Source of the DNA: Micromonospora sp045209745
GTDB lineage: Bacteria; Actinomycetota; Actinomycetes; Mycobacteriales; Micromonosporaceae
DNA length: 64,000 nt
Direction of reading: 5' to 3'
Assembly: GCF_045209745.1 (NCBI RefSeq)
Contig: NZ_CP109273.1
Coordinates: 806,001 to 870,000, forward strand
Shown: piece by piece, positions 17,877 through 26,218 of the stretch
How the letters are laid out: each line of letters starts with the position of its first letter
Numbering within the stretch: the first letter of the stretch is position 1
The notes under the pieces: generated by a model
Databases searched by the model: none
Seen by the model: the letters and a program-made list of their open reading frames with translations, nothing else
What the model was told of the DNA's origin: nothing
Translations under genes and position numbers: made by a program

Positions 17877-18213
17877 GCAGCACGCAGAACTCGTTGCCCT
17901 CCGGATCGGCCAACACCGTCCAGTCGACGTCGCCCTGACCGATGTCGACGTGCCGGGCGCCCATGTCGACCAACCGCTCGACCTCGGCCTCCAGGTTGGC
18001 GGGGCGCAGGTCGAGGTGCAGTCGGTTCTTGCGCTCCTTGCCGTCGGTCACCGGCACGAAGACCAGGCCGGGCAGGCGGTCGGCGGACTGGCGGATCTCC
18101 ACCTCGTCCGGCTTCTCGGTGACGACCTGATAGCCGAGCGCCTCGGCCCACCAGCGGGCCAGTCGGGCCGGATCGTGGGCGTCGACGGTCAGGCTCTCCC
18201 AGACGCTGGTCAT
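17860..18213 (-). CDS. VOC (glyoxalase/bleomycin-resistance) family protein
   Basis: This 117-residue protein has one vicinal-oxygen-chelate module pair. It shows a first strand-helix unit with H-D-P-A-R-L-A-R-W-W-A-E-A-L-G-Y, a central R-L-H-L-D-L-R-P and a closing V-L-A-D-P-E-G-N-E-F-C-V-L. These folds bind a metal or hydrophobic ligand, but the substrate is not deducible. ATG 18213 precedes dgt with overlap, so the two share a transcript. The 253-base gap to the divergent roadblock gene carries the promoters. Confidence 0.85.
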   Translation of the reverse strand: MTSVWESLTVDAHDPARLARWWAEALGYQVVTEKPDEVEIRQSADRLPGLVFVPVTDGKERKNRLHLDLRPANLEAEVERLVDMGARHVDIGQGDVDWTVLADPEGNEFCVLHAREE

Positions 18214-18466
18214 GCAGTCACCCTTCCCGTTCGACGGCGTACGCAATCGGCCGTGTGCGAGCGAGCCAAGATTACGCCCGCCACCGCTGCTCGACCCGTC
18301 TCCGACGCCTCGGCGACGGGTCCACAACCGCCGATTGGCCCGGAGTTGTCAACCGATTGCCGAGGGTTACGGGCTCGCGGGCGGAGGTGGCCAGCGGTAG
18401 CGTTCCCAGCGCGGAACGTGACCAACCGACTGACACGCAGAGCCCAACCGGTTAGGGGAAACGCTC

Positions 18467-18967
18467 GTGGACGCAGAAACGGTGGTGGGAACGGAGCTTG
18501 CCGGGCTGCGCCGGCGCCGACCCGAGGTCGCCGGGACGGTGCTGGCCGGCACCGACGGGCTCCTCATCTCCAGCGATCTGCCCAGCGCCGACGCGACCCA
18601 TCTCGCTGCGCTCGCCGCAGCCAGTTTCGGGCTCGGCCACCGGGTGGCAGACACCGCCCGGCGGGGTGCGTTCCGGGAGTCGGTCGTCTGCACGACCGCC
18701 GGCTGCGTGGTGACCTATCCGGCCGGGCGTACGGCCCTGCTGACCCTGGTCACCGTGTCGGCGGCGGAGGATCTGGAAGGGCTGCACGAGGAGGCGCGGG
18801 CCGTGGCCCGCCGGGCCGGCTCGGTGTTGGACTTTCGCGGCGGCGGGATCGGCGCGACCTCCGTTCCGGACGCGCACGCGCCGCTTGCCGTGCGTACCCC
18901 GATGGCCACCCTGCCGACGCAGTTGCGCCGATCGTCTCGGCCCACCTGGCGTCGCCCGCCGATCTGA
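18467..18967 (+). CDS. roadblock/LC7-domain protein
   Basis: This 166-residue protein shows the roadblock pattern: V-A-G-T-V-L-A-G-T-D-G-L-L-I-S-S (20-35), a long helix rich in Ala (A-A-L-A-A-A-S-F-G-L-G), and a second strand pair ending in L-L-T-L-V-T-V-S. Such proteins bind small GTPases or dimerise in actinobacterial signalling clusters. No GTPase or histidine kinase is adjacent, so it is a solitary copy. The start is GTG 18467 with AGGGGA upstream. A strong hairpin follows the stop. Confidence 0.85.
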   Translation: MDAETVVGTELAGLRRRRPEVAGTVLAGTDGLLISSDLPSADATHLAALAAASFGLGHRVADTARRGAFRESVVCTTAGCVVTYPAGRTALLTLVTVSAAEDLEGLHEEARAVARRAGSVLDFRGGGIGATSVPDAHAPLAVRTPMATLPTQLRRSSRPTWRRPPI

Positions 18968-18969
18968 GT

Positions 18970-19005
18970 GCCGGCGGCGGCCCGGGTTACCGGGCCGCCG
19001 CCGGC
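18970..19005. terminator. strong hairpin between convergent roadblock and ppdK genes
   Basis: Perfect 16-base arms (18970-18985 and 18990-19005) enclose a GTTA tetraloop. It lies two bases past the roadblock stop and five bases before the ppdK stop, so it can end transcripts from both sides. There is no T tract, as is usual in GC-rich actinobacteria. Confidence 0.85.
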
Positions 19006-19010
19006 CTGCG

Positions 19011-21719
19011 TCAGCGGCTGTCCGACCCGCCGGTCTCCACGACCGCCCGGCCAGCCTCCAGTCGGGCCACCGGCACGCGGAACGGTGAGCAGGACACGTA
19101 GTCCAGGCCGACCTCGTGGAAAAAGTGCACCGAGTCCGGATCGCCGCCGTGCTCGCCGCAGACACCGATCTTCAGCCCGGGCCGGGCGGCCCGGCCCTCC
19201 TCGGCGGCGATCCGCACCAGCCGGCCGATGCCGTCACGGTCGATCGACTCGAACGGTGAGATGCCGAAGATGCCCAGCTCCAGGTAGCGCCAGAAGAACG
19301 CGCCCTCGACGTCGTCGCGGGAGAAGCCCCAACCCATCTGGGTCAGGTCGTTGGTGCCGAAGGAGAAGAACTCGGCCGCCTCCGCGATCTGCCCGGCGGT
19401 CAGAGCCGCCCGGGGCACCTCGATCATGGTGCCGATCAGCACCTCGACCCCACTGTCCCCGACCACCTCCGCGATGATCTTCTCGGCCTCGGCACGCACC
19501 GTCTCCAGTTCCTGCACGGCCCCGACCAGCGGCACCATGATCTCCGGTTTTGCTACGCCGCCGCCACGGGCGCAGATGACGGCCGCCTCCGCGATGGCCC
19601 GGACCTGCATCGCGAACAGGCCGGGGATGACCAGGCCGAGGCGAACGCCCCGCAGCCCGAGCATCGGGTTCTCCTCGTGCATCCGCCGGACGGCGGCGAG
19701 CAGCGCCTCCTCCTTGGCGACGTCCTCGCCACGCTCCTGTGCGACCGCGACGTTGACCGCGAGCTGCTCCAACGGCGGCAGGAACTCGTGCAGCGGCGGG
19801 TCGATCAGCCGGACGGTGACCGGCAGGCCGTCCATCTCGCGAAAGATCTCCTCGAAGTCGGCCCGCTGCAAGGGCAGCAGCGCCGCCAGCGACGCTTCCC
19901 GCTCACCCTCGGCCCGGGCCAGGATCAGCCGCTCGACCAGCTCCCGCCGGTCACCGAGGAACATGTGCTCGGTGCGGCACAGCCCGATGCCCTCAGCGCC
20001 GAAGCGCCGGGCCCGGGCGGCGTCCGCGCCGGTGTCGGCGTTCGTCCGGACCGCGAGCCGCCGCTTCCCGTCGGCGTGCGTCATGATCCGGTGTACGGCC
20101 CGGACCAGCGCGTTGTCGATGTGCTCGGGGTCGAGGCTGCCCTCGAAGTACTGCACCACCTCCGACGGCCGGACCGGCACCTCGCCCAGGTAGACCTTTC
20201 CGGTGGTGCCGTCGATCGAAACGACGTCGCCCTCGCCGACGGTCTGTCCGGCCACGGTGAACCGCTTCGCCGGCACGTTCACCTCGATGGCGTCCGCGCC
20301 CGAGACACAGGTCTTGCCCATACCCCGGGCCACGACGGCGGCGTGGCTGGTCTTGCCGCCGCGCGAGGTGAGGATGCCCTGGGCGGCGATCATGCCGTTC
20401 AGGTCGTCGGGGTTGGTCTCCCGGCGGACCAGGATCACCGACGCACCCTCGGCAGCCAGCTCGACGGCCCGCGCGGAGGTGAAGACCACCTTGCCGGACG
20501 CGGCGCCGGGCGAGGCGCCGATGCCCGTGGCGACCGGCTGGAACTCGTGGTCGAGCTGGAACCGGGGGAACATCAACTGGGCCAGCTGGGCGCCGTTGAC
20601 CCGGTGCAGCGCCTCGTCCAGGTCGATCAGGCCCTCGTCGACGAGTTGCCCGGCGATGACGAACGCGGCGGCGGCGGTGCGCTTGCCGACCCGGGTCTGC
20701 AACATCCACAGCTTGCCGCGTTCGATGGTGAACTCGATGTCGCAGAGGTCCTTGTAGTGCTCCTCCAGCCGCGCCATGATCGAGAGCAGCTCGTCGTAGG
20801 AGGACTTGTCGAGCTGCTCCAGCTCCTGCAGGGGCACGGTGTTGCGGATGCCGGCGACCACGTCCTCGCCCTGGGCGTTGGCCAGGTAGTCGCCGTAGAT
20901 GCCCTGCGCGCCGCTGCCCGGGTCGCGGGTGAACGCGACACCGGTGCCGGAGTCCGGGCCGAGGTTGCCGAAGACCATGGTCACCACGTTGACCGCGGTG
21001 CCGAGGTCGGCCGGGATCCGCTCCTGGCGGCGGTAGAGCACCGCGCGCTCGGCGTTCCACGACTCGAAGACCGCCCGGATGGCGAGGTCGAGCTGTTCGC
21101 GCGGCTGCTGCGGGAACTCCCGACCGGTGTGCTTCAGGAAGATCTTCTTGTACGCGTCGACCAGCCCGCGCAGATCGTCGGCGTCCAGGTCCAGGTCGTT
21201 GTGGGTGCCCTTGGCGTTCTTGATCCCGTCGAGCGCGTGCTCGAACTCCTCGCCCGGCACCTCGCAGACGGTCTTGCCGAACATCTGGATGAGGCGGCGG
21301 TAGGAGTCCCAGGCGAACCTGTCGTTGCCTCCGGCTTGTGCGGAGAGCCCCACCACGCTCTGGTCGTTGAGACCGACGTTGAGGACGGTCTCCATCATGC
21401 CGGGCATGGAGAACTTGGCGCCGGAGCGGACGGACACCAGCAGCGGGTCCTGTGGGTCGCCGAGGCGTTTGCCCATCGCGCGCTCCAGCGATTCCAGGTG
21501 CGCCTCGATCTGACCGGCGAGCCCGTCCGGCTCCTGTCCCGTCGCGAGGTACGCCTTGCATGCCTCGGTGGTGATGATGAAGCCGGGCGGAACGGGCAGG
21601 CCGAGGTTGGTCATCTCGGCGAGGTTCGCCCCCTTGCCGCCAAGCAGGTCCTTGAGATCCTTGTTGCCTTCGGAGAAGTCGTAGACGTACTTGTGATCAA
21701 CGGTCTCTTGCGCTGCCAC
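19011..21719 (-). CDS. ppdK: pyruvate, phosphate dikinase
   Basis: This enzyme of about 902 residues interconverts pyruvate, ATP and phosphate with PEP, AMP and PPi, linking glycolysis and gluconeogenesis. The N-terminal ATP-grasp domain starts L-L-G-G-K-G-A-N-L-A-E-M. The swivelling phosphohistidine domain has G-G-K-T-S-H-A-A-V-V-A-R-G (His near 458). The C-terminal PEP barrel has G-V-C-G-E-H-G-G-D-P and C-S-P-F-R-V-P. The ATG four codons upstream reads ATGGAGG and is itself the ribosome site, so GTG 21719 is the better start. A promoter region shared with the GH20 gene lies upstream. Confidence 0.96.
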   Translation of the reverse strand: MAAQETVDHKYVYDFSEGNKDLKDLLGGKGANLAEMTNLGLPVPPGFIITTEACKAYLATGQEPDGLAGQIEAHLESLERAMGKRLGDPQDPLLVSVRSGAKFSMPGMMETVLNVGLNDQSVVGLSAQAGGNDRFAWDSYRRLIQMFGKTVCEVPGEEFEHALDGIKNAKGTHNDLDLDADDLRGLVDAYKKIFLKHTGREFPQQPREQLDLAIRAVFESWNAERAVLYRRQERIPADLGTAVNVVTMVFGNLGPDSGTGVAFTRDPGSGAQGIYGDYLANAQGEDVVAGIRNTVPLQELEQLDKSSYDELLSIMARLEEHYKDLCDIEFTIERGKLWMLQTRVGKRTAAAAFVIAGQLVDEGLIDLDEALHRVNGAQLAQLMFPRFQLDHEFQPVATGIGASPGAASGKVVFTSARAVELAAEGASVILVRRETNPDDLNGMIAAQGILTSRGGKTSHAAVVARGMGKTCVSGADAIEVNVPAKRFTVAGQTVGEGDVVSIDGTTGKVYLGEVPVRPSEVVQYFEGSLDPEHIDNALVRAVHRIMTHADGKRRLAVRTNADTGADAARARRFGAEGIGLCRTEHMFLGDRRELVERLILARAEGEREASLAALLPLQRADFEEIFREMDGLPVTVRLIDPPLHEFLPPLEQLAVNVAVAQERGEDVAKEEALLAAVRRMHEENPMLGLRGVRLGLVIPGLFAMQVRAIAEAAVICARGGGVAKPEIMVPLVGAVQELETVRAEAEKIIAEVVGDSGVEVLIGTMIEVPRAALTAGQIAEAAEFFSFGTNDLTQMGWGFSRDDVEGAFFWRYLELGIFGISPFESIDRDGIGRLVRIAAEEGRAARPGLKIGVCGEHGGDPDSVHFFHEVGLDYVSCSPFRVPVARLEAGRAVVETGGSDSR

Positions 21720-22030
21720 CAGAGCCTCCACACACGCGCCGGATTGACACTTAACGAAGGTTCAGTTTCTTTACCCCGGGGCGGACCACCGGCAATCCCG
21801 GGGTCGACGCCGATCGGTGGGCGAAGGTTAAGCGAACATCGGGTGACCTGGGACCGTTCGGTGACAATTGGCACAGCCATCACGACTATCCGTGTTCGTA
21901 CCGGTTTTTGGGAACGCTTCCACGCGCACCATCACGCATCCGGGCCGAGCGCCGTACGCTTGACGGCACGCCACCCGGTGAACGTCACTTTTGCCATAAC
22001 CGACGCGAATACACCCCCGGAGTCGCCACC
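21720..22030. promoter_or_regulatory. divergent promoter region of ppdK and the GH20 gene, with a LacI-type box
   Basis: The gap holds no gene. At 21909-21922 the sequence TGGGAACGCTTCCA differs at two positions from the CebR/LacI-family palindrome TGGGAGCGCTCCCA. It lies 109 bases before the hexosaminidase start, so sugar-responsive control of that gene is plausible. An AT-richer patch at 21750-21775 may hold the ppdK promoter. Confidence 0.4.
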
Positions 22031-23755
22031 GTGTCGACCATCCCCTCTCGCCGCCCCGACGCCACCCCCGCCACCAGCCAGGTGCCGCTGCAGGCGCGGG
22101 AACCGGACGCGGCCACGCTGGCCCGGACGGCCGAGCGGGCCGCTGGCGAATTGCTCGCCCCGGCAGCCCCGCACCGGCTGGCCGATGTCGTGCCCGCCCC
22201 GCAACAGGTCCAGCCGGACCCGACCGAGGACTGGGTGCTGCCGGCCGAGGCGGTCATCGTGGCCAGCGCCGACCCGGCCGCGTTGGCGGTCGCCGCGCAA
22301 CTCGCCGAGCTCCTCCGACCGGCCACCGGTTACCCGCTGCCGGTCACCGACGCCACCGCGCCGGAGCCCGTCGGCGGCATCGCGCTGGTGCTGGACGACG
22401 CCGCCGGCCTCGGCGCGGAGGGCTACCGGCTCGACGTCACCACCGACGGGGTACGCCTCACCGCCGGCACCGCAACCGGCCTCTTCTACGGCGCGCAGAC
22501 CCTGCGCCAACTGCTGCCACCGGCGATCGAGAGCCCGGTCCCGCTCACCGAACACTGGGCGCTGCCCGGCGGGACCATCACCGACGCACCCCGGTTCCCG
22601 TACCGGGGCGCGATGCTCGACGTCGCGCGGCACTTCTTCGCCGTCGAGGACGTGCTGCGGGTGATCGACCACCTGGCCCGCTACAAGCTCAACCACCTGC
22701 ACCTGCACCTCACCGACGACCAGGGCTGGCGGATCGCTGTCGACTCCTGGCCAAAGTTGACCACCGTCGGCGCGACGACCGAGGTCGGCGGCGGCCCCGG
22801 CGGGCACTACACGAAGGCCGACTACCGGCGGATCGTCTCCTACGCGACCGCCCACCACATCACCGTCGTCCCGGAGATCGACCTCCCCGGGCACACCAAC
22901 TCGGCACTTGTCGCATACCCGGAGCTGGCACCGGACAAGGTCGCCCCGCCGCCGTACACCGGCACCGAGGTCGGCTTCAGCTACGTCGACCCGGCCGACG
23001 AGCGGACGTACGACTTCATCGCCGACGTGTTGGGCGAGGTGGCCGCGCTCACCCCGGGGCCGTGGCTGCACATCGGTGGCGACGAGGCGTTCAAGGTGAA
23101 GGGCGAGGTCTACACCGGTTTCGTCGAACGGGTCCAGCGCATCGTGGCTGACCTCGGCAAGACCGTCGTCGGTTGGCACCAGCTCGCGCCGGCCGCCCAC
23201 GTCCACGATCGGGTGCTGCAATGGTGGGGCACGAACGGCGAAGACCCCACCACGGTCGACGCCGTACGCCGGGGTGCCCGGCTGATCCTCTCCCCCGGCA
23301 ACCACGCCTACCTGGACATGAAGTACGCCCCGGACACCCCGATCGGGCACGACTGGGCTGGCCTGATCGACGTGCGAAAGGCGTACGACTGGGATCCGGA
23401 CACACACGTTGCCGACGTGCCTGCCACGGCGATTCTCGGTGTGGAAGCCCCGCTCTGGACCGAATCGGTCACCTCGCTGGCCGACATCGAGTTCCTGCTC
23501 CTCCCACGGCTCCCCGCCATCGCCGAGTTGGGCTGGTCGGCCCGGACGACGCACGACTGGGACAGTTTCCGCGACCGGCTGGCCGGCCAGGGCCCGCGCT
23601 GGGTGACGGCGGGGATCTCCTTCCACCGCGCGCCCGAGATCCCCTGGCCAACCGCACCAGCCACCCTGACCACAGCCGCCGCATCGGCCACCTCGACCGC
23701 CTCGCCCACACCGTCGCAGCGCCGCCCGAGCCGGGCCGACACCACGGCACTTTGA
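22031..23755 (+). CDS. beta-N-acetylhexosaminidase, glycoside hydrolase family 20
   Basis: This 574-residue enzyme removes terminal GlcNAc or GalNAc, typically from chitobiose or murein fragments. An N-terminal GH20b-like domain (to about residue 185) precedes the barrel, which begins R-F-P-Y-R-G-A-M-L-D-V-A-R-H. The catalytic pair is D351-E352 in H-I-G-G-D-E-A-F. Other subsite residues appear in H-L-H-L-T-D-D-Q-G-W-R and V-V-P-E-I-D-L-P-G-H. No convincing signal peptide is seen, so it may be cytoplasmic. I chose GTG 22031, with GGAG upstream. The C-terminus is a Thr/Ala-rich tail. Confidence 0.93.
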   Translation: MSTIPSRRPDATPATSQVPLQAREPDAATLARTAERAAGELLAPAAPHRLADVVPAPQQVQPDPTEDWVLPAEAVIVASADPAALAVAAQLAELLRPATGYPLPVTDATAPEPVGGIALVLDDAAGLGAEGYRLDVTTDGVRLTAGTATGLFYGAQTLRQLLPPAIESPVPLTEHWALPGGTITDAPRFPYRGAMLDVARHFFAVEDVLRVIDHLARYKLNHLHLHLTDDQGWRIAVDSWPKLTTVGATTEVGGGPGGHYTKADYRRIVSYATAHHITVVPEIDLPGHTNSALVAYPELAPDKVAPPPYTGTEVGFSYVDPADERTYDFIADVLGEVAALTPGPWLHIGGDEAFKVKGEVYTGFVERVQRIVADLGKTVVGWHQLAPAAHVHDRVLQWWGTNGEDPTTVDAVRRGARLILSPGNHAYLDMKYAPDTPIGHDWAGLIDVRKAYDWDPDTHVADVPATAILGVEAPLWTESVTSLADIEFLLLPRLPAIAELGWSARTTHDWDSFRDRLAGQGPRWVTAGISFHRAPEIPWPTAPATLTTAAASATSTASPTPSQRRPSRADTTAL

Positions 23756-24084
23756 CCCTGGCATCCGCACGGGCTGGCGCCAACCGGACGGACGACCATG
23801 ATCGTTCCGTTTCGGCCGACTTGGTCCGTGGTCGGGGCCACCCTGATCGTGGAATCGGTGGCGGGTCGGGGTCGTTATACCTGGCATGCCGCCGTAGCCC
23901 CCGGGCTTTGGTGTGCGGCGCCCCAGCCGGGAACACCCGCCGGGCCGCCACGGTTACATCCCCCTGAGACACCCGACGCCGGCCCCCGAGCCGCCGGGCC
24001 GTTCCCGTGAACTTTTCTTCGCACGGTCGCACCGCCCCCGTCGAGTGCCGTGCGGACACCCCCGATGCAGAGGAGCACGCCACC
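23756..24084 (+). promoter_or_regulatory. long leader of the C39-like gene with a SigR-type promoter candidate
   Basis: No gene is visible in this 329-base gap. GGAAT (23851-23855) and GTT (23874-23876) are 18 bases apart, the GGAAT-N18-GTT pattern of SigR-type (thiol-stress) sigma factors. The -10 also reads TTATAC. That would give a leader of roughly 200 bases, GC-rich and able to fold. The start ATG 24085 has GAGGAG upstream. The promoter pattern is short enough to occur by chance. Confidence 0.35.
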
Positions 24085-24744
24085 ATGCGTACCGATCTGA
24101 TCCGTAAGACCGCACTGACCGCTGCTGGGCTCGCCTTCACCGGCGGCGCCATCATCGGCCCCGTCACCACCGCCTACGCCGCGTCCGACGCCAAGCCCGC
24201 CACCCAGACCCAGACCGACCGCAAGCCCGCCGGTGAGCGTCAGCTGGGTGTGCGCTACGAGGCGCAGCCGAACTTCTACTACTGCGGCCCCGCCGCCGCC
24301 CGCAACGCCCTGAGCGTGCAGGGCAAGGACATCAGCATCGACGCCATGGCCAAGGAAATGGGCACCACCGAAGCCGGCACCAACTCCATCAACGACATCA
24401 CCCCGGTCCTGAACAAGGAAACCGGTAAGAACGACGCCTACCGCAGCGTCGAGATCAGCACCCCCGCCGCTGACGCCAAGCAGACCGACACCCTGCGCGC
24501 CGACATCGTCAAGACCGTCGACGACGGCCGCGCCATGGTCGCCAACATCGCCGGCACCAGCGTCGACACCAACGGCGACGTGCACTCCTTCGAAGGCGGG
24601 CACTACATCAGCGTCGTCGGCTACCGCGACAACGGCAACGTCGTGAAGATCGCCGACTCCGCCGACCCCAACACCGCCTCCTACGAGATCACCACCGAGC
24701 GCCTCGCCGACTGGATCGCCACCCGCGGCTACGCCACCAGCTGA
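24085..24744 (+). CDS. secreted papain-like C39-family protein
   Basis: The 219-residue precursor has a Sec signal (residues 1-32: charged start, hydrophobic core, T-A-Y-A-A cleavage area). The mature domain looks like a C39-type cysteine-peptidase fold: catalytic-type Cys67 in F-Y-Y-C-G-P-A-A-A-R-N, His173 in G-G-H-Y-I-S-V-V-G-Y, and Asp191. The residues between Cys and His are richer in Asp and Lys than neighbouring proteins, fitting an extracellular product. C39 domains cleave leader peptides, but no bacteriocin precursor or exporter is nearby, so this may be a wall-associated peptidase or a stand-alone fold. Confidence 0.82.
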   Translation: MRTDLIRKTALTAAGLAFTGGAIIGPVTTAYAASDAKPATQTQTDRKPAGERQLGVRYEAQPNFYYCGPAAARNALSVQGKDISIDAMAKEMGTTEAGTNSINDITPVLNKETGKNDAYRSVEISTPAADAKQTDTLRADIVKTVDDGRAMVANIAGTSVDTNGDVHSFEGGHYISVVGYRDNGNVVKIADSADPNTASYEITTERLADWIATRGYATS

Positions 24745-24764
24745 CCCACACAACCAACAACGAC

Positions 24765-24800
24765 CGAAGGGCCGGACCCCACCAGGGGCCCGGCCCTTCG
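24765..24800 (+). terminator. terminator of the C39-like gene
   Basis: Perfect 11-base arms (24765-24775 CGAAGGGCCGG and 24790-24800) enclose a 14-base loop, 20 bases after the stop codon. The hairpin is GC-rich without a clear T run. Confidence 0.85.
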
Positions 24801-24857
24801 TCGTCGTCCGGTCAGCCGGGCCGGGCCAGGCCGGGACCGAATGGCTAGCTGGCCCTC

Positions 24858-24924
24858 TGGAGCTGATGTCGTAGACGATTCAGGGCATCGACGAGGCGTT
24901 GAATCGTCTGCGACATCAGCTCCA
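24858..24924. repeat. 25-base-arm palindrome between convergent genes
   Basis: Arms 24858-24882 and 24900-24924 match at 24 of 25 positions around a 17-base centre. It lies between the C39-like gene, which already has its own hairpin at 24765, and dusB (ends 24982), which converge. The arms begin TGGAGCTGATGTCG. It is a much longer stem than a terminator needs. Confidence 0.9.
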
Positions 24925-24981
24925 AAGCGCGCCAACCCCTGCATCGCCACCCGGGGTCGTGCCCTCGCCAGTGCGGTCAGC

Positions 24982-26154
24982 TCAGCCGCCGGAGTCGTCC
25001 ATTTCGGCGCCCTCGGGGACGGTGTCGTCGTCCCGGTTGGCCAGCCAGCCGTCCGGCAGGAAGACCTTGCCCGGCGAGTTGGTGCGTCCGCGCGGCTGGC
25101 CCAGGGCGGTCACCGGGAACGGCTCCGTCGGGTCGAGCTTGCCGAGCAGGTCGTCGAGCTGGGCCAGGCTTTCGATCATCGCCAGCGAGCGGCGCAGTTC
25201 GCCGCCGACGGGGAAGCCCTTCAGGTACCAGGCGACGTGCTTGCGGAAGTCGGTGCAGCCGTCCCGCTCGCCCCGGGCCGGGTTGCGGGCACCGGCCACG
25301 AACTGGTCGACCAGCAGCTCGGCGTGCCGGCGCATGGTCACCGCCACCTCGCCGAGGGTGGGCAGCCGCCGCTCCGACCGACCGTTGAAGGCGGCCTCCA
25401 GGTCGGCGAAGAGCCATGGTCGGCCCAGGCAGCCACGCCCGATCACCACGCCGTCGACGCCGGTGTGCGCGACCATCCGCAGCGCGTCGTCGGCCTCCCA
25501 GATGTCGCCGTTGCCGAGCACCGGCACGTCGAGGGCCTGCTTCAAGGTGGCGATCGCGTCCCAGTCGGCGGTGCCTGAATAGCGCTGCGCGGCCGTCCGC
25601 CCGTGCAGGGCCACCGCGGCCACGCCAGCGTCCTGGGCGGCGAGCCCCGCTTCGACGTACGTCAGGTGGTCGTCGTCGATGCCCTTGCGCATCTTTACCG
25701 TGACCGGCACCCCGGACGGTGACGCGGCAGCCACCGCCGCCCGCACCAGCCGGGCGAAGAGCCGGCGCCGCCACGGCAGCGCCGCGCCGCCGCCACGCCG
25801 GGTGACCTTGGGAACCGGGCAGCCGAAGTTGAGGTCGATGTGATCGGCCAGGTTGCGTTCCACGACGATCCGCACGGCGGCGGCGGTGATCTCCGGGTCG
25901 GTGCCATAGAGCTGGAGGCTGCGCGGCTTCTCGTCATCGCCGAAAGTGATCATGCGCAGCGTCTTCGGGTTCCGCTCGACCAGCGCCCGGGTGGTGATCA
26001 TCTCGCAGACATAGATGCCGCCGCCCTGCTCCCGGCAGAGCCGGCGGAACCCGACATTGGTGATCCCGGCCATCGGCGCGAGCACCACCGGCGGCCACAC
26101 CTGATGCGGCCCGAGAGTCAACGGGCGCAGCGCAGGCATGGTCGAGGCAGTCAC
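24982..26154 (-). CDS. dusB: tRNA-dihydrouridine synthase
   Basis: This 390-residue FMN enzyme reduces uridines in the tRNA D-loop. The TIM barrel starts V-V-L-A-P-M-A-G-I-T-N-V-G-F-R. The catalytic Cys112 is in L-N-F-G-C-P-V-P-K, and the FMN-binding end shows G-N-G-D-I-W and G-V-V-I-G-R-G-C-L-G-R-P-W. The C-terminal helical RNA-binding part includes D-F-R-K-H-V-A-W-Y-L-K-G. The stop is in an intergenic area with two hairpins. The start is 64 bases downstream of the glyS stop. Confidence 0.94.
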   Translation of the reverse strand: MTASTMPALRPLTLGPHQVWPPVVLAPMAGITNVGFRRLCREQGGGIYVCEMITTRALVERNPKTLRMITFGDDEKPRSLQLYGTDPEITAAAVRIVVERNLADHIDLNFGCPVPKVTRRGGGAALPWRRRLFARLVRAAVAAASPSGVPVTVKMRKGIDDDHLTYVEAGLAAQDAGVAAVALHGRTAAQRYSGTADWDAIATLKQALDVPVLGNGDIWEADDALRMVAHTGVDGVVIGRGCLGRPWLFADLEAAFNGRSERRLPTLGEVAVTMRRHAELLVDQFVAGARNPARGERDGCTDFRKHVAWYLKGFPVGGELRRSLAMIESLAQLDDLLGKLDPTEPFPVTALGQPRGRTNSPGKVFLPDGWLANRDDDTVPEGAEMDDSGG

Positions 26155-26165
26155 CGGACAAGTGT

Positions 26166-26208
26166 ACGGGGCCCCGACCGACGCTTTTCGCGTCGGCCGA
26201 GGCCCCGT
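26166..26208 (-). terminator. glyS terminator hairpin
   Basis: Arms 26166-26184 and 26190-26208 pair at 17 of 19 positions around TTTTC. The hairpin is ten bases past the glyS stop and just before the dusB start. It should end most glyS transcripts while leaving dusB its own short promoter or read-through. Confidence 0.8.
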
Positions 26209-26218
26209 GCGCAGAGTC

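Noticed and set aside
19677..22664. Very long open frame antisense to ppdK and beyond
   Set aside because: It is the mirror of a GC-rich coding gene. Composition is Arg/Gly/His-rich with no domain, and it runs through the divergent promoter region.
26166..26208. Hairpin as another member of the palindrome family
   Set aside because: The tight 5-base loop and position ten bases after the glyS stop fit an ordinary terminator. Two mismatches and no GATC arm.
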